DNA of 64,000 nt from Musa acuminata AAA Group (GCF_036884655.1 NC_088340.1:2370001-2434000), one strand, 5' to 3'. Shown: positions 1 to 13,056, counted from the stretch's first letter. The notes: generated by a model from the sequence alone, not told the origin. A program made the numbers and translations.

Positions 1-229
1 ATTTATTTTGCCTGGGATATTGATTCCACCTCGCCCATGGACAACTGAATTGTGTGTATCACTTGATCCTACTCCAACAGAATCCTCCAAGCTAGAACCC
101 ATCGGCCCATCAGTGTCCTGTCCTTGCCGGATCAATGCCTCATCTGACAAATAAGCAGCCTCCAGTCTACCCAGACAACGATAGAGCAGAGGACCAAACA
201 TGAGCAGGTCCATTGTTCTTAATCCTGAA
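1..229 (-). CDS. Partial exon of an unrecognised gene
   Basis: The minus strand is open from a TTTTCAG acceptor at about 230 to the window edge. It encodes roughly 75 residues in phase 2, including the segments RTMDLLMFGPLLYRCLGRLE and ALIRQGQDTDGPMGSS. The first half looks like an amphipathic helical stretch and the second half is acidic and serine/glycine-rich. There is no stop, and a good acceptor precedes it, so it is most likely an internal exon of a gene continuing to the left. I do not recognise the family. It lies downstream of VPS36 on the same strand. It could in principle be a further VPS36 exon, but the VPS36 frame already closes at 1309 and this peptide does not resemble any ESCRT-II winged-helix segment. 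Confidence 0.45.
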
Positions 230-1308
230 AATTAACTTGTCATGTTACATGCAACATCCACTATCATTTGAAGTTAACCAGATCGACTGAGACACAAAGG
301 AAAAGAACAAAACAAAAGAACTCCAGGTGCATAACACATCCACCCACTCACCAGACCCCCCCCCCCCCCCAACCCCTCGGCACAAGGCACCCCAAAAGAA
401 AAATAAAAGAAAGAAAGAAAGAACCACATAAGAATCATTTGATATAGTTCAAAAGCACACAAACCAGGAGACGCTAAGAAGTATCTATGCAACTCTTGTT
501 TTCATGAAGCAATGAAGTGCATTGATTTTCCTTGTGAGCTACTAGGCAAAAATACTGTGCCAGGAATTGAAACTCACAGAGTAGTTAACGCTTAACTATC
601 AATCTTTTTAATTAGTTCATCATGGCTGTTTATAGTTCCGATATGCTAGTTTGGTAGTTCAGGAACGTAGCAAAAAGATAATTATATCCCATCCCTGAAA
701 ATGGTAAAAATGTTGAAGCACTCGATGATGTTCTATCTCAGATTCACATACCAACATGATGCGTCTCACAGTGAGGGCATGTGGAACAATGCTAGTGAAG
801 GGAGCAGAGAATAAAGGAAATTACAATTCATACCATCCCAAGATGTTCAGATATGAAATAATTCAGGTGTAAGCACCATGTCAAGATCCACCTTATTTTG
901 AAATCACACAAGAGGTAGGTTGTCCTAGGTCCTTTGTTCTCTTATGAATAGAATGATCATTGCATATTATACAGGTTTTGTATCTTATCTAAAGTAATAT
1001 GTAGGTATCTATAACATCCACTCTATCTATGCATTAGATTAGTCAAGTTTTTAGTGATTACAATACTGGATGGAATAAGTTTCTCTTCCTCTAATACTAG
1101 ATAAAAATCAGAATTTTGCTAACTTTGAAAATTCTTTCAGCGGGAAGATTGAAAGATGGCGAGCTAGCTAGCCTCTTGGTGTAGTTGAAAGTTTGTTCGA
1201 TTGTGTTCGAGAAAAGTTTAACAAAAGAAAGTTTTCTTATTTGTATAGGATTAAGGTTATGGATGCCTTAAGTGCATATGGTACTAGCTAAACTCAGTAA
1301 GGATATAC
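230..1308. other. Intergenic or intronic spacer with poly-C run
   Basis: AT-rich sequence between the left-edge exon and the end of VPS36. It contains a 15-base C run at 356-370. No open frame with exon-like boundaries or known domain was found. It may be partly the 3' UTR of VPS36 and partly intron or spacer of the left-hand gene. Confidence 0.5.
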
Positions 1309-4300
1309 TTACATATAAATATCACTTGGATCAATTTCTGTGAACAAATTAATAAAAAAGCGGAAACCATCAGGGCTGACATCTCTGCACAGAAGACCTG
1401 AAAAGAAAAACTTACATAAGTTAAATTTTGGTATTCAATGACAAAAATCTTATCAAAACTTAACATTAGCTATCAAACCTCTGCTTTCAGCAGTCAGTAG
1501 GTGCTCCTTGGCAAGAGCAGGGGCAATTCCTAATGTCAGGGCAGCATCGCTGGGGCTTATTCCTGTTCTAAGTGCATCTGGTTTTTGTGCAAGGGAGGCA
1601 ATTCTCGCAAAGACCTAATCAGATAAACATTTGAAAACATGAATCAAATAAAATAAAATGATGATAAAACAAGGATGCATGCGTTATCTATTTATACAGT
1701 GTATGCTTATATTCATTATGTTAGCAGATCTATGAATACAAAATATACAACTACTTCTATAACAACAAAGCAAGGTCGTAAAATCCCAACTATTTGAAGT
1801 TGGCTACATGGATCTTTTAGATCCGTTAAAAACATATCTTTAACTAAGAGTAATTAATCATTTTTTATAGTTTCCATCAGGATTTCTTAGATCTTCCTCA
1901 ACCTTCTCATTCGTCTCTTGAGCACATGTTCATACCGATTTTTCTTCATTTCACCCTTGAAGTGACACCTAAATTGTTCACGAATAAAAATAATTTTTTC
2001 CTATCTTTCCTAGTACCTCCGTACATAAACCTCAATATTCTCATCTCAACTATCCAACACTCTTAAGGTCATAAAGCATTGTTAGTCTAACTGTCTTATA
2101 TATGTTTTTTTAATCTCAAAACTATACAATGATCATACAGGACTCTTGACATCCTTCGTCATTTTAATCAACATGCTTTTTTAATATAAATAATATATCT
2201 TTATCAATCTCTCTGTCTTGCTGAATGATTAATCGAAGATGCTTGGAACTTTTACTTGAAATTCTTTGTCTATCCAACTTAACTATATACTCCTCCTATC
2301 TATTCCTACGATTACTAAAATTATATCTCATATATTTAGCCTTAGTCCTGACTGATCCAACCTTTAGTTTCTAAGGATTATCAAGATTCAAGACAACTCA
2401 AGTTTATTTATTTTCTTTAAACTCTCATCAACTAAGACAATATCAGTAGCAAATATATATGCCAGGGAAGTCTATCATCTAAATGACTAGTAAATTCATT
2501 CATTATCAATGTGAAAAAGTAAGAACTTAATGTGAATCATTGATATAGTCTTATACTAAACACAAATTTATTCAACAAACTCACTATAGTTCTAACACTA
2601 GTGTCTACATTATCATACATATCATTTCTAACATTAATATAATAAGTGGATACATCTTTCTTTTTTAATCCTACCATAATAATCTCTAGGATCTTAGGTC
2701 TTATCTAAATCAATAAAAGTCATATGCAAAAGTTTCTTTTTCTCTTTATACTTTTCATTAATTATCTTAATAAATTAATAGTTTCATTGATCTTCTTAAC
2801 AAAAAACGAAATTGATTTTCGAAGATATTTTTGTTTCAAACCTTATCCTACTTGTGATTATTCTTTCCCATAGTTATGGCTCATGGTCTTAATTCACCTA
2901 TTAAACCTATGGAACAATTTTGTATATCACCCTTATTTTTGTCAATTCACACTAAACTCCTTCATTCATTCATCTTACAAGAAATCTTAAAATTTTATTA
3001 AATAAGCTAATTAACCAAACTATTGCTTGGTCTCCTAAACTTTTTCAAACCTCAATAGGGTTACTATCAAGTTCCGCACACACCTATTTTTCATTTTTCA
3101 AGGGTTTCTTTTACCTCACCAGTTCTAATTTTATAAACAAACCAATAATTACTATATTAAGTCATTTGTAGGATATTCATTAAATAATTTATAATTTTTT
3201 TTATTTTTTTCTTAATTTCGTTATTATTAGTAAGTATTATTTGATCTTCATCTTTAATGTATCTAATATTATTGGAATTCCTATACTTTCTTTCTTAGAT
3301 TTAAAATTTTGATATACAACTCTTTCCATTTGTAGTGCCTAACTTATTATTAAAACTATCATAAGTCTTATATATTATATCTTACCATACCAACATCTCT
3401 TTTAGTTTTCTTTTAGATTTTATATATCTTTTAAATTTCTCCCTTTTTTTACCAAATTTTTAAAACATGATTTTTAGTAGCAAATACTTTATAGACTTGC
3501 TCATGCCACCACCAACCAGCTCTCTCTTAAAGTTACACAATTACCTTTAATTTCTTCAAGAATCTCTTTGTCAAGCTCTTAACTTATTGGTCATCATAGT
3601 CCAGACTCCAAATAATATTAATATTATCCTTGTCTAAGTTTCAAGCCTCTTCTCTTATCATATTCTTAAAAATCTTTACATTATTATCTTTAAAATTTTA
3701 GTATCTACTCCTAGTAAAATTTTCTACTATATTTTTTTCTTCTTTTTCTACAACAAACATATAAATACCATTATTTTAATTCGTGTATATATTTACAATT
3801 CTTACGTTTAACTTTATCTAACTTTCTAGTGAGAAAAAAAATTCATCTGACTACAATTGTGTCCACTCTAATCAAATGTTCATCTAACAATATTAACAAT
3901 TGTGAGTTGTGACTATAGTCCTTGTAGTGAGTCGTCATAATTATGAAGTATGAAGTGACAAGATCTAAAATCATACCATCCTTTTCATTCCTCTCCTCAT
4001 AACTAAAGCCATGCACCCTTTAAATTCATCATACGTTTCTCCTATATGACTATTTAAATCTCCTCCAATAAGTTTTTCAATTATAGATATTCCTTGAATG
4101 ATATTATTTTTTTCTCAAAAATCTCTTTGATGCTTTACCTCCAAGTTATCCCTTCAAATGGTTATCAGATTAAAAAAACAAAACACATTCATCAGCATAA
4201 AAAAGTTGCATCTTTGGTGAAAGGAGTATAAACTATAAACTGAAGAATTTCCAATAGAAGAACATGAAAATGAAAAGAATTAAATATGTAATACCTCCTC

Positions 4301-7300
4301 ATCCCTTCGAGCCTTACTTTGAATAACCATTACACCACTGTCGAACTTTCTAAGCATCACAGGGCTGCTAATAAAAAATAAAAGCTTATAACGCATAGGC
4401 AAAAAAAGAAAATAAAACATCCATCTGATTGTTTAGATGGTTTCTAATAGCTAATTTGTGAATTTCTAGTTCCAGCAGTAAAGGAACCTAAAAGAAATGA
4501 AGGTTCTATTGTGCATACACATCAAATTTCTCCCATAGGGTGCAAGCTTGAAGAAGATCATCCGGTGAAATCAATGCTGGAAAAGAACTAAACTTCAGAA
4601 TATACGCTGCATCAAAATAACAAATAAAATAAGATTTGGGAATGCATATACCAGTTCCTCTAGCACGATTAAACAGACAATATACATCTACCAATGCAAT
4701 CATTCCTCCAGCTCTTTCAAGTGGCAATTTAACAAAATCTGCAAGCTAAAAGGCAACAAGAACAAGAAAGAGAATATTCAACATTAGTACTATGCCTTTT
4801 AAAATTGCATTACATAGCAGGCAAAATGAACCAAAAATTTGTCATAAAACTGTGATAAGCCTACAAAATAGTATACCATATGGATAAGCTTATAAACATA
4901 ATTTTAACAGGTAGCACAAATAACTACTACAAGCAGTCACTTCTCTCTCTCTCTCTCTACAACAAGCGCATGGGCATAGATACATATATATACCTCCATA
5001 TTTAGAAACATAACATATACCATTTTCAAGGGGTGTCAATGCCTCTCATTAAACCTAATCTACATACAACCCTAAACAAGGCTTAGATTTTGAAATTCAC
5101 CTCAACTAAGGGTCGCAAGATTCATTAAGACACTTGAGTGTGTGCCCTCATGAGCCTAAGTACCTTAAGTTGAATTTCTGAACTGTGATGGCAGAAGTAT
5201 GAAGAACATGAAGCTATGTGTTCAAGATTTAGAATCTAGAAGATAAATAAAGGCACTGCATGTGATATGGAATTGAAATTCTCTACTCTACAATCTATGG
5301 CTTTCTCAAGTTGAATTGCTGATACATAGTAAACCTTGGTTATTCCCTCCAATATTTATCAAATAATCGAGTAATTATTACTAGTCTCATCTCCTTGTCT
5401 GATTTCTTAGCCCCTCAGACCATGTATGTCACTAATTTAATGGTCAGCTGAATTTGGCACAGTAAGGGAAACAAGCTATAGGTTAAGAGTTCAATAACCA
5501 TGATGCATAATCTATTATCAATAATAATCATCCATGTCACATATTATTTTGTATGTAGCTACACATATTTAGCTGACAAATGCACCCGTTGTATCTTCTT
5601 ATGAATGTGATCAACAAGGACATGTAACCCATTTTTGGCTTAGGCAAAATGTTCTTGCAGAATACATTCCAGTCTTCAAGAAGGTACCAACCAATTGCAA
5701 ACAAACAACCAGCATAATTAAATTTAAAAGCTCAACGATGAACCGAACTATAAATAGTATAACAAACAAATTTCAAATGAGGTGGATTAGAATAAGGTCG
5801 TAGCTGATATTTTGATAGCATCATCCCCTTACTCTGAGGTGTAAAATAATTCATTCATGAACTAACAAACATTGTTAGCACACAACATTAGTTTTGAGAA
5901 TTCAACTAAGAAGCAAATATTAGGGGGTTCAACCCAGCAAGTCAAAGCACTGCTGAGATCCTCAAACTATTCCAGCCCATGTAATGGGACTAGCACGACC
6001 CATGGGCTAAAGTATAATGACTGTTGAGCACAAGCCATATTGTCACGGCTCACGCCCCGAATTCAATATACAAATGATACAGGTATCCAAAGCATACATG
6101 CGGTATTTATTGGTCCGACATGTTACCAGTACATAGATCAATGTAAACTGGCCGGTACATCCAGTCTGGATTTTTACCAAGCGGTACAGGTCCTGTACCA
6201 AGCAGTACAGGCCCTGTACTGAGCGGTACACCTTATAAAGGGCTGGTTCCACCCAGTACAGGGTCGGTAGCACCTGATACAGGGCTAGTACAATGGCAAT
6301 ACATGCTCTGTACTAAATGGTTTCTTTTTTTCTATTTCTCAGGATATTTTAGGCTTTTTGTGAAACTCGATACATATCAGCATACCAACACTTGGTACAC
6401 CAGTACAGACCAATACAGTGCTCTGGACCAACACAGACCAATACAACAGCGATACATGCTCTGTACCAATACAGTGCTAGTTCGAGCCAAAATTGAATTT
6501 GAGCCTTGACTGGTATAGTACTGATACATGAAATTGTGAACCTTGGTTCAAGTTACTAATAAAATAACATTCATATGTCTTTATTACAATATTGTTTTAA
6601 TAACCAATTGTCTTTAACTAAATTATTGAACTTCTTGTGACAAAGCACCTAGCAGTTAAGGAAGACCTTTTCCTTAAGTCTGTTGTTTGTCGCCATTATA
6701 CGACTGGTCTGAAAAATAAGGTTCTATGGCAAGCCTATAAATTCATAGTACATATCTTTTTACATTAATACATCAATAAACAGATTGAAATCTCACCTAC
6801 ATAATCATGTTGAATAATTAATATATATTATGCAAAAATATGACGTACAATAGTATTAACACATGCACACAATGATCATGCACATCTAGCATTATTAGTC
6901 AATAATAGGCACAAGGTCGGATACCCGTAGGATGCTCCCCTAGTGGCAGATTGAATGGCTTATGGACTCGAGATGGGTTCTTATTCTCCCAACAAACGAC
7001 GGATGGAGAGAACTAATATCGTACCTCAACGACAGACGGAGTGATATCCCTCACCCACCAAAATAGGGACATGTTTCTCCCAACGATAAATGGAAGAAAC
7101 GTCAAATGCCTAAATTCTGAAAGATAACATCATATGCATAATGCAATTTTCTTTTTAGATTAAAATTATATTCATGATTGAACAAATATAATTTCTAACC
7201 TAAACAAAATATCATGATTTTAGAAATATCATTCTATCTCTAGAAATCAAAATTTATCAAAATAAAGAAAATAGTGAAGAAACCTACCTAATTCCTTATG

Positions 7301-10300
7301 GTGATGTCACCCTTCCCATTACTCTCTTGTAGTCCAACTTTCCTCAGCCAATGTGAAAAATGAAAGCGGGGTATTTGTTGGCTTAGAAAGAGATAAGTTT
7401 ACATACTTCTTGATTACCTTAGAAACATGTTTAACCAACATATAAGATATGAATAGGAGTTAACAGTAATAGGTGAGCTTCAAGTATATTTTAATTGGTC
7501 AATGAAATGCGACAATTACATACATATTCCAATCCATACATAGGAGCTTACACAAACCCTTAAGCCCACGCAAGAGAAAGGTGTTGGAAGCCCCACTTTA
7601 GGGTCAATATAACTTCCAAATCAACCCAGCATAGCTTCGATTACCAAGCTAGCAAGAAATGGTTACTGTTTACAACCTGACTCGATGGTACAAGCTGAAC
7701 TAATTGCTTGATGAGCCTAGGATCATATTGCTCAAGATGTTTAAGCCCAAATTAATGACACTAGGTTTATCTAGCTCTATAAGCCAACACAATCTTCCTC
7801 TCACATCAATTCGATGTTTCACAACTTCTCCCATTTAGGACTTGACACTCTTGTCAAGGCCAACAAAACATAGCCAAGAATCATCCCCAATGCAAAGCCT
7901 AATCCGATAATAATCCCACACAATAATGTTCCTACTTTATTATCCACGAATAGTCTTTTCCTATTTCCTATTTGAGCTTCTACAGTCTCATAAGTACTAA
8001 GTCCAATACCTTTTGTCATGATTGGCTAATGAGACAATAATTTAATGAGCCTAAAACCATACAAACCAAATGCTTATGTGCAAGATAACAATAATAGACT
8101 AGTTCTATAAACCAACACAATCCTCCACATGCAAGGAGTTACTACTTGGGGTGTCACAAACATGGCTTAGTAACATTGAATAATATAAAATTATATAGTA
8201 ATTTTATATTATGCTTGTTTAAATAGATTACCTCTCGAGAAAGTTGTTGATGATATAAAGCGCCAGCCGATTCTTTTGTAACTGGTGATACAATACCAAC
8301 GCTTAAAAGCCAATCTTGCATCTCTTGCTTAGAACCCATCTCTTCATCATCAGCATTGCCCGAAGAACTTGAACTTGCTAATAACTTCAGCCTCATTTTT
8401 TCAGCTAGTTGTACCATATCCTTAGCTTTACTCTACACAGTAAAATTCTCAAGGCTTTTAGCCAAATTCAAGGACATAAAAAACAAAACAAATTTCCTCA
8501 GATGAAATTTAATAAATTAACACCGTAATTGCACAAAAGTTATAGACTCAATAGAAATTAAACAAAGAAAACACATGATCCATTTTCAAATAGATAATTT
8601 CCATCTGCTTTCTAATATTCTGCAAATGTTGTAAGAATGCTAGCTTGTTTACTTGTTTAGGAATGCTGGCTTGCAACTACATTTCGTAAGTGATATGCTC
8701 TGGGGATATGTGCCACATGCTTATAGGTGAGTGCATATTCTATGTTACTTTGTGCATGCAGACTTGAAAAGAATATAGCATTATCCATTTGGCTCTACCT
8801 GCATTAGCATGAGTTATCCCTAAGAGTTTTGTTACTAATTGCATTGGAACGTAATAAGATGTCTCAAGAAATTCCAAGAAGTGGTTAGTTAACTTCAATT
8901 TGTGGTAGTTATCCTTCTTATAAGCTTTAAAATCTCAACAGACATTATCTACTGTAATAGTTGTTTACAGGTGCATAAAAATAATCTCACTTGCATTTCA
9001 GTTGAATATATTAATGAAGCAAATTCATGATCAATCTGGTATTTGGAAATATGGGTCTTACACAAATACATGACAAATGGTATGCACAAGATCGATAAAA
9101 ATGAATTTCAAGTCTTCAAATAATCAATTTTGAGTCTATACCTATAGATAATTTTTAATTTTAAAATCAAGATTCGATACACTGGAGTTATGCCTTTGAT
9201 TAAGCCATGTATGACTGGACCAACAATGGACCTGAATTTTATATTCATTTCATATTTTAGTTCCCATTTTAGCACTTTAGGATGAGATCCTTTGATCAAA
9301 TCTATCTATCTGAATGATAATTCATAGTGGATTCTTGCATTCAATAAAAGTCCCACACCCATGTAGGAATATGTTGAATGGGAACGTCTTAGGTAAAATA
9401 AAATTATCCATTCATGTCTCCTTGAGACTGATGCCTCATCCAATGAGATAGATATATAATCCCACAAAAGCGTTGCAAGACATGATCATATAATCAGTAA
9501 TGGTCCATGTTATCAAAATTGTAACATATAAAATTTAAAATTTAAAATTTAAAAACAACCTCATTGATAAAATAATATATTTAAGAAAAATGTCATAGAA
9601 GAGAACATGTCATAGAAGGACAATAAAGATTAAAAAAAGATAACAGAAACAATGATTGCAAACTAGAGGATATCCACAAAAAGAATCTACTGTCTAGTAA
9701 GAGTACCATGTCTAGCACTCGTATAAGCACTAATTCCATGTCTTATGCAATCACTAGCACATGTATTATGATTGTTTATAGAGTAAATGTAGCTTTTTTA
9801 TAAAAGAAGTGCTCCTAGATTTTCTAACCTAATAATGTGTTATGTAAGGAGATGGTTCATGGATAACAAAAAACACTGTTTATAGAGTAAAGGTAGCATT
9901 TTAACAAAAGAAGTGCTCCTAGATTTTCTAACCTAATAATGTGTCATGTAAGGAGATGGTTGATGTATAACAAAAAGCATCTAAATTACTTGTAAAAAAA
10001 TAATATTGCATTCAGATACTTGGGAGTTCATGCAACAAATATTCCTTGTTTCATGAATTTAGTAAAGCATACAGCTGCTATTGGCAAATTTCAGCATCGT
10101 TTCGGCAACAACTACAACAAGCAAATAAGATGTACAGTAAGAGAAAATATTCATAGCAATCAAAAAGTGGTCGTTGATATAAAAAAATCCTAAGTATTAT
10201 AATTCTTGCTCAAAAAATTGTCGTTGATATAAATAAGGAAAAAAAGACCAAAAGAAATGGCTAATTTAGTTTCATTTGTCATCTTCCAAGAGTTTAAAAG

Positions 10301-11421
10301 ACTAGGAATAGTGGTTCATATCTTTTTTATATGCGAGTCAAGATTTTATCTGGACTTAACCTACTTGCATGACTTATCAACCGTGAGGCTATGTTAACAT
10401 CTAACTTGTCAAGTCAATAAACATGTACTGCGATTGTCAAAGAACACTGTGTTGTTTCAAAAGAAAAAAATATATTTGGGATTGTCATAAATTATGATGT
10501 TTAAGTATTTAGCACATCAGCTACATGCTTGATAAGAACAATTAACCTAGTACATGAAATGAAAGAGTTCAAGAAGGAAGCACCGAATCCACCATGCCTG
10601 GTTATTATTACTGCAAAGCAGAATACAGTAACAAAAATGAGCGAAGCTCCTCTGCCAACTGATATAATGTTGCAGAGGAAGAAGCTGTTAATGACTATAA
10701 ATCTCGAGGATCATCCATGGACGTCAAACAGCATTGTGACCGAATTCAATTACTATGTAATGGAGCAAACTATAGCTATATCTTGACTTTAACGAGGAGT
10801 TGGAGAAAAAACCATGAGAGCGTTAAGGTCCTGGAACGCCTCCTGCAAGCTCTTATCCGTGCTCTCCCACAATTCTTGCTCTTTCCTTAGAATTCCCGAT
10901 ACCCCAACCACCGGCATCCTCACCCTCGCCGCAGCCGCCATCTGAGGCTCTGCTATTCCCGAGTCAGTATTCCTATTTTCTGCCACCGCCGCAGCCTCCC
11001 ACTGCCTCGATCGCAGCACCTCCAATAGCCGGCAATAGAACGCGTCGGGATCGTTCTTCCCTCTCATCACCACCGTGATCACCTCCGACCGCACGCCGTC
11101 CTCGGCGATCCTCCCATCGGGCGACACCGACACCTGGACGCGGATCCTAGGGCTGGCGAACATGCTGCGGATGGACTTCTTGGGGGGATAGGCGTGGACG
11201 ACGGCGGCAAGGGGGGCGGCAAAGCCGGCCGCGGATTGTTCGTCGATCCAGAGGAGACGGTGGGAGGTAAGGACGAGAAGGCCGGAATGGAAGGGAGCGA
11301 GGCCGGGGTTCTCGCTCTCAAGGTCGACGGCGGGGAGGAGGCAGCGCTCGACCTCGCCGGGGAGAAAGACTGGGCGGCCGGAGGCTGTGAGGGAGACCGG
11401 CGGCAGCCAGTTCGCCGCCAT
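1309..11421 (-). CDS. VPS36: Vacuolar protein sorting-associated protein 36 (ESCRT-II)
   Basis: VPS36 is the ESCRT-II subunit that binds ubiquitin and phosphoinositides on endosomes and helps sort cargo into multivesicular bodies. Exons in transcript order: 11421-10813, 8432-8232, 4745-4652, 4576-4519, 4367-4295, 1614-1479, 1397-1309. All phases close, giving 419 residues, close to the plant VPS36 length as I recall it. Exon 1 carries the GLUE (PH-like) domain, with [31 protein letters not shown] and the FQDLNALM junction. Exons 2-7 are the EAP30/winged-helix region, including [46 protein letters not shown] and [18 protein letters not shown]. The ATG at 11421 was chosen for its strong CCATGG context; an in-frame ATG at 11487 would add 22 residues. 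The stop TAA sits inside a perfect donor-like GTAAGT, so an extra 3' exon is possible. Introns of 2.4-3.5 kb hold repeats. Confidence 0.9.
1740..4170 (-). mobile_element. Decayed RTE-type LINE in VPS36 intron 5
   Basis: The intron between exons ending at 4295 and starting at 1614 is largely a degraded non-LTR retrotransposon lying in the same sense as VPS36. Recognisable landmarks, read antisense on the plus strand, match the widespread plant RTE-like LINE. They are the 3'-end motif ending GGCTACATGGATC near 1800-1812, the RT block around 2425-2570, the segment for the RT motif with a Lys-Ala-Tyr-Asp core near 2700-2740, and an endonuclease-side block around 4020-4080. Frames are destroyed by many stops and indels. 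Recognition is from memory of the family's nucleotide pattern, not from a search. Confidence 0.65.
4942..4959. repeat. (CT)n microsatellite in VPS36 intron
   Basis: Uninterrupted run of nine CT dinucleotides in the second long intron of VPS36. Confidence 0.9.
6020..6545. repeat. GTAC-rich interspersed repeat in VPS36 intron 2
   Basis: Dense short repeats built on GGTACA/TGTACC (for example GGTACAGGTCCTGTACC near 6182, AGTACAGGCCCTGTACT near 6202) and on TCGATACATATCAGCATACC near 6368. Many units are self-complementary. The block is bounded by a motif near 6534 reading GTGAACCTTGGTTCAA. A diverged relative lies in AHL intron 3 (53880-54090). Two short open frames in it are by-products of the repeat. 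Confidence 0.6.
6900..7400. repeat. Unclassified GC-richer repeat block in VPS36 intron 2
   Basis: A stretch markedly less AT-rich than the flanking intron. It has near-repeated phrases such as CTCCCAACAAACGACGGATGG (6986-7006) and CTCCCAACGATAAATGGAAG (7077-7096), and a run describing ACGACAGACGGAGTG. It looks like part of a transposable element, but I cannot name the family and see no protein domain. Confidence 0.35.
7819..8019 (-). other. 66-codon ORF with one predicted membrane helix
   Basis: Open frame inside VPS36 intron 2 on the coding strand of that gene. Its product has a basic segment ([11 protein letters not shown]) followed by a strongly hydrophobic, glycine-rich stretch with GxxxG spacing ([20 protein letters not shown]) and ends SSPKWEKL. 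It is not preceded by a clear splice acceptor, and I recognise no family. It may be a transposon remnant or chance. It is listed only because its composition is more protein-like than that of its surroundings. Confidence 0.2.
9773..9979. repeat. 104-bp tandem duplication in VPS36 intron 1
   Basis: Two head-to-tail copies start TGTTTATAGAGTAAA at 9773 and at 9877. They share GAAGTGCTCCTAGATTTTCT and GTAAGGAGATGGTT with only a few substitutions and one small indel. High identity implies a fairly recent slippage or unequal-exchange event. Confidence 0.85.
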
Positions 11422-13056
11422 GGGATCCCCGCCGAGGATGCTAAGGTAGGGGTCAAAGCACCAGGTCGGCGGAGATGATCCCGTCAATTGCTTATTCGAG
11501 TAATCTTCCGTGACGGTTTTGAGCAGACCGGGGTTGGCATTCGGCGTTGCTTTTGTTTTGTGTTATTCTGTTTTTCGAAATATAATCTGGCAACAGAAGC
11601 GTGCAATTTCTCCGGCAACACTGTTTTTCTGTTTTATTTTGGAAGGACGAATCGTAGGATAATTTATGGAAGAAAAAAATCTGTAATAATTATTTTTTAT
11701 TAAAAAATTATTAGATGATTATATAGTGAATAGCGGCAATGTCCCATGACTCATCGATATGAGATTGAGTATGATAATATTTTATGAGGTGACGAGAAAT
11801 CTATGATACTGTCCTCCACCAACTCTTTTATCTTTTGTTCCTCCGCTTCTTTTTCCTCGTTCACATTTGTCTCCTCCTCCTCCTCCTCTTCCTCTTCTCA
11901 CTTTATTTTTATCTATTTTCTTCTGTTATTTTAGAAGTTAAACATAAAAAAGTCTTTAAACATTTTTTAAACTTCAATTTGTTTGTTGTATATTATTTAA
12001 ATATAGATATTTAGAATATTAAGGATATTTTTATATCGGTCGGTGAGTTCTGATGAATTTAGCTAATTGTACACCCCCAGTTGTTTATTTATTTTTCTTC
12101 GATAACTATTTTAAATTGGACAAATGGGACAGACCAGAAGCGATCATCAAGGTCATAGAGTTGAACTGATTTCTCCTTTTACCATATGACTTAGGTTCGA
12201 AGCCCACACTTGGCCTGCACGCAAGCAACAGTCAACGTGCCCATCCTAGGCATCAACTTGACAAGACTCTCCCCTAATCTAGCGCTGACTTTGTGTTTCT
12301 GGTGTCATAGTTGACGAGCATTCACGAGATAAGGCCGAGCTAGTGGATTCTGGTATTTGTTGGCAGATATAGTTGTTGGATGCATTTATTCTTTGATGTT
12401 AGCAGAAGGATCTGATCTGATTGATCTGCGATCAAAGTAAGAATCAGGTTTGGAAGTTGCACAAAATCACAACGAAAAACTCTACAGGTCGTCCATATCT
12501 ATTGATTGAAATATGTGAGGGTTATCATACTCTCTTACACCAAAGAGTTCACGTTAGGGAGACATAAAATATTTATGGTAATTTTTTTTACAAAAACCAA
12601 AGAGAAAGTTGACGAAGAAAATAGGAAAAAGATAATCTAAACACTTGTCAATATTATTTCTACGATGTTAAAAATCTTATAATAACAAGTTGGAGTTATT
12701 TTTTTTGACATATATATATGTATATATATTATGAACTTGGACTTGAAGAGTTTCCAGTCAAATCGTTCATGATCAATATATATCAAGTTAAACATAAATT
12801 CAATTCAAAAATTTAGACTCGTAAATTATAGGTCAAACTCAATACATGTCACCCGACATATGAATATTTTCTAGGTGAAACAAGATCGCCGCCAATTATT
12901 TGCTTATTTATTAGCAGGTTCACCATGAAATGGGGACTATGCAGCTTCTGGGATGACCAACACTCTCCTTTTCTTGTTTATCCATCTGTTTCTTCTGCCT
13001 CCCACACTTTGCATAGACTAGCCTTCCTTTCTCCATCGTCTGTTGGGAGATCTCAA
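11422..13056. other. Spacer between divergent VPS36 and SABATH genes
   Basis: Shared upstream region of two divergently transcribed genes. The VPS36-proximal part is GC-rich up to about 11530 and then becomes AT-rich. There is a pyrimidine-rich CTCCTCCTCCTCTTC stretch near 11870-11900. In-frame ATGs for a longer SABATH N-terminus begin at 12925. Nothing else coding was recognised. Confidence 0.5.

Noticed and set aside
11079..11478. Open frames of 94-125 codons overlapping the first VPS36 exon in other frames
   Set aside because: GC-rich shadow frames of a confirmed exon. Only the VPS36 frame has family motifs and closing splice phases.
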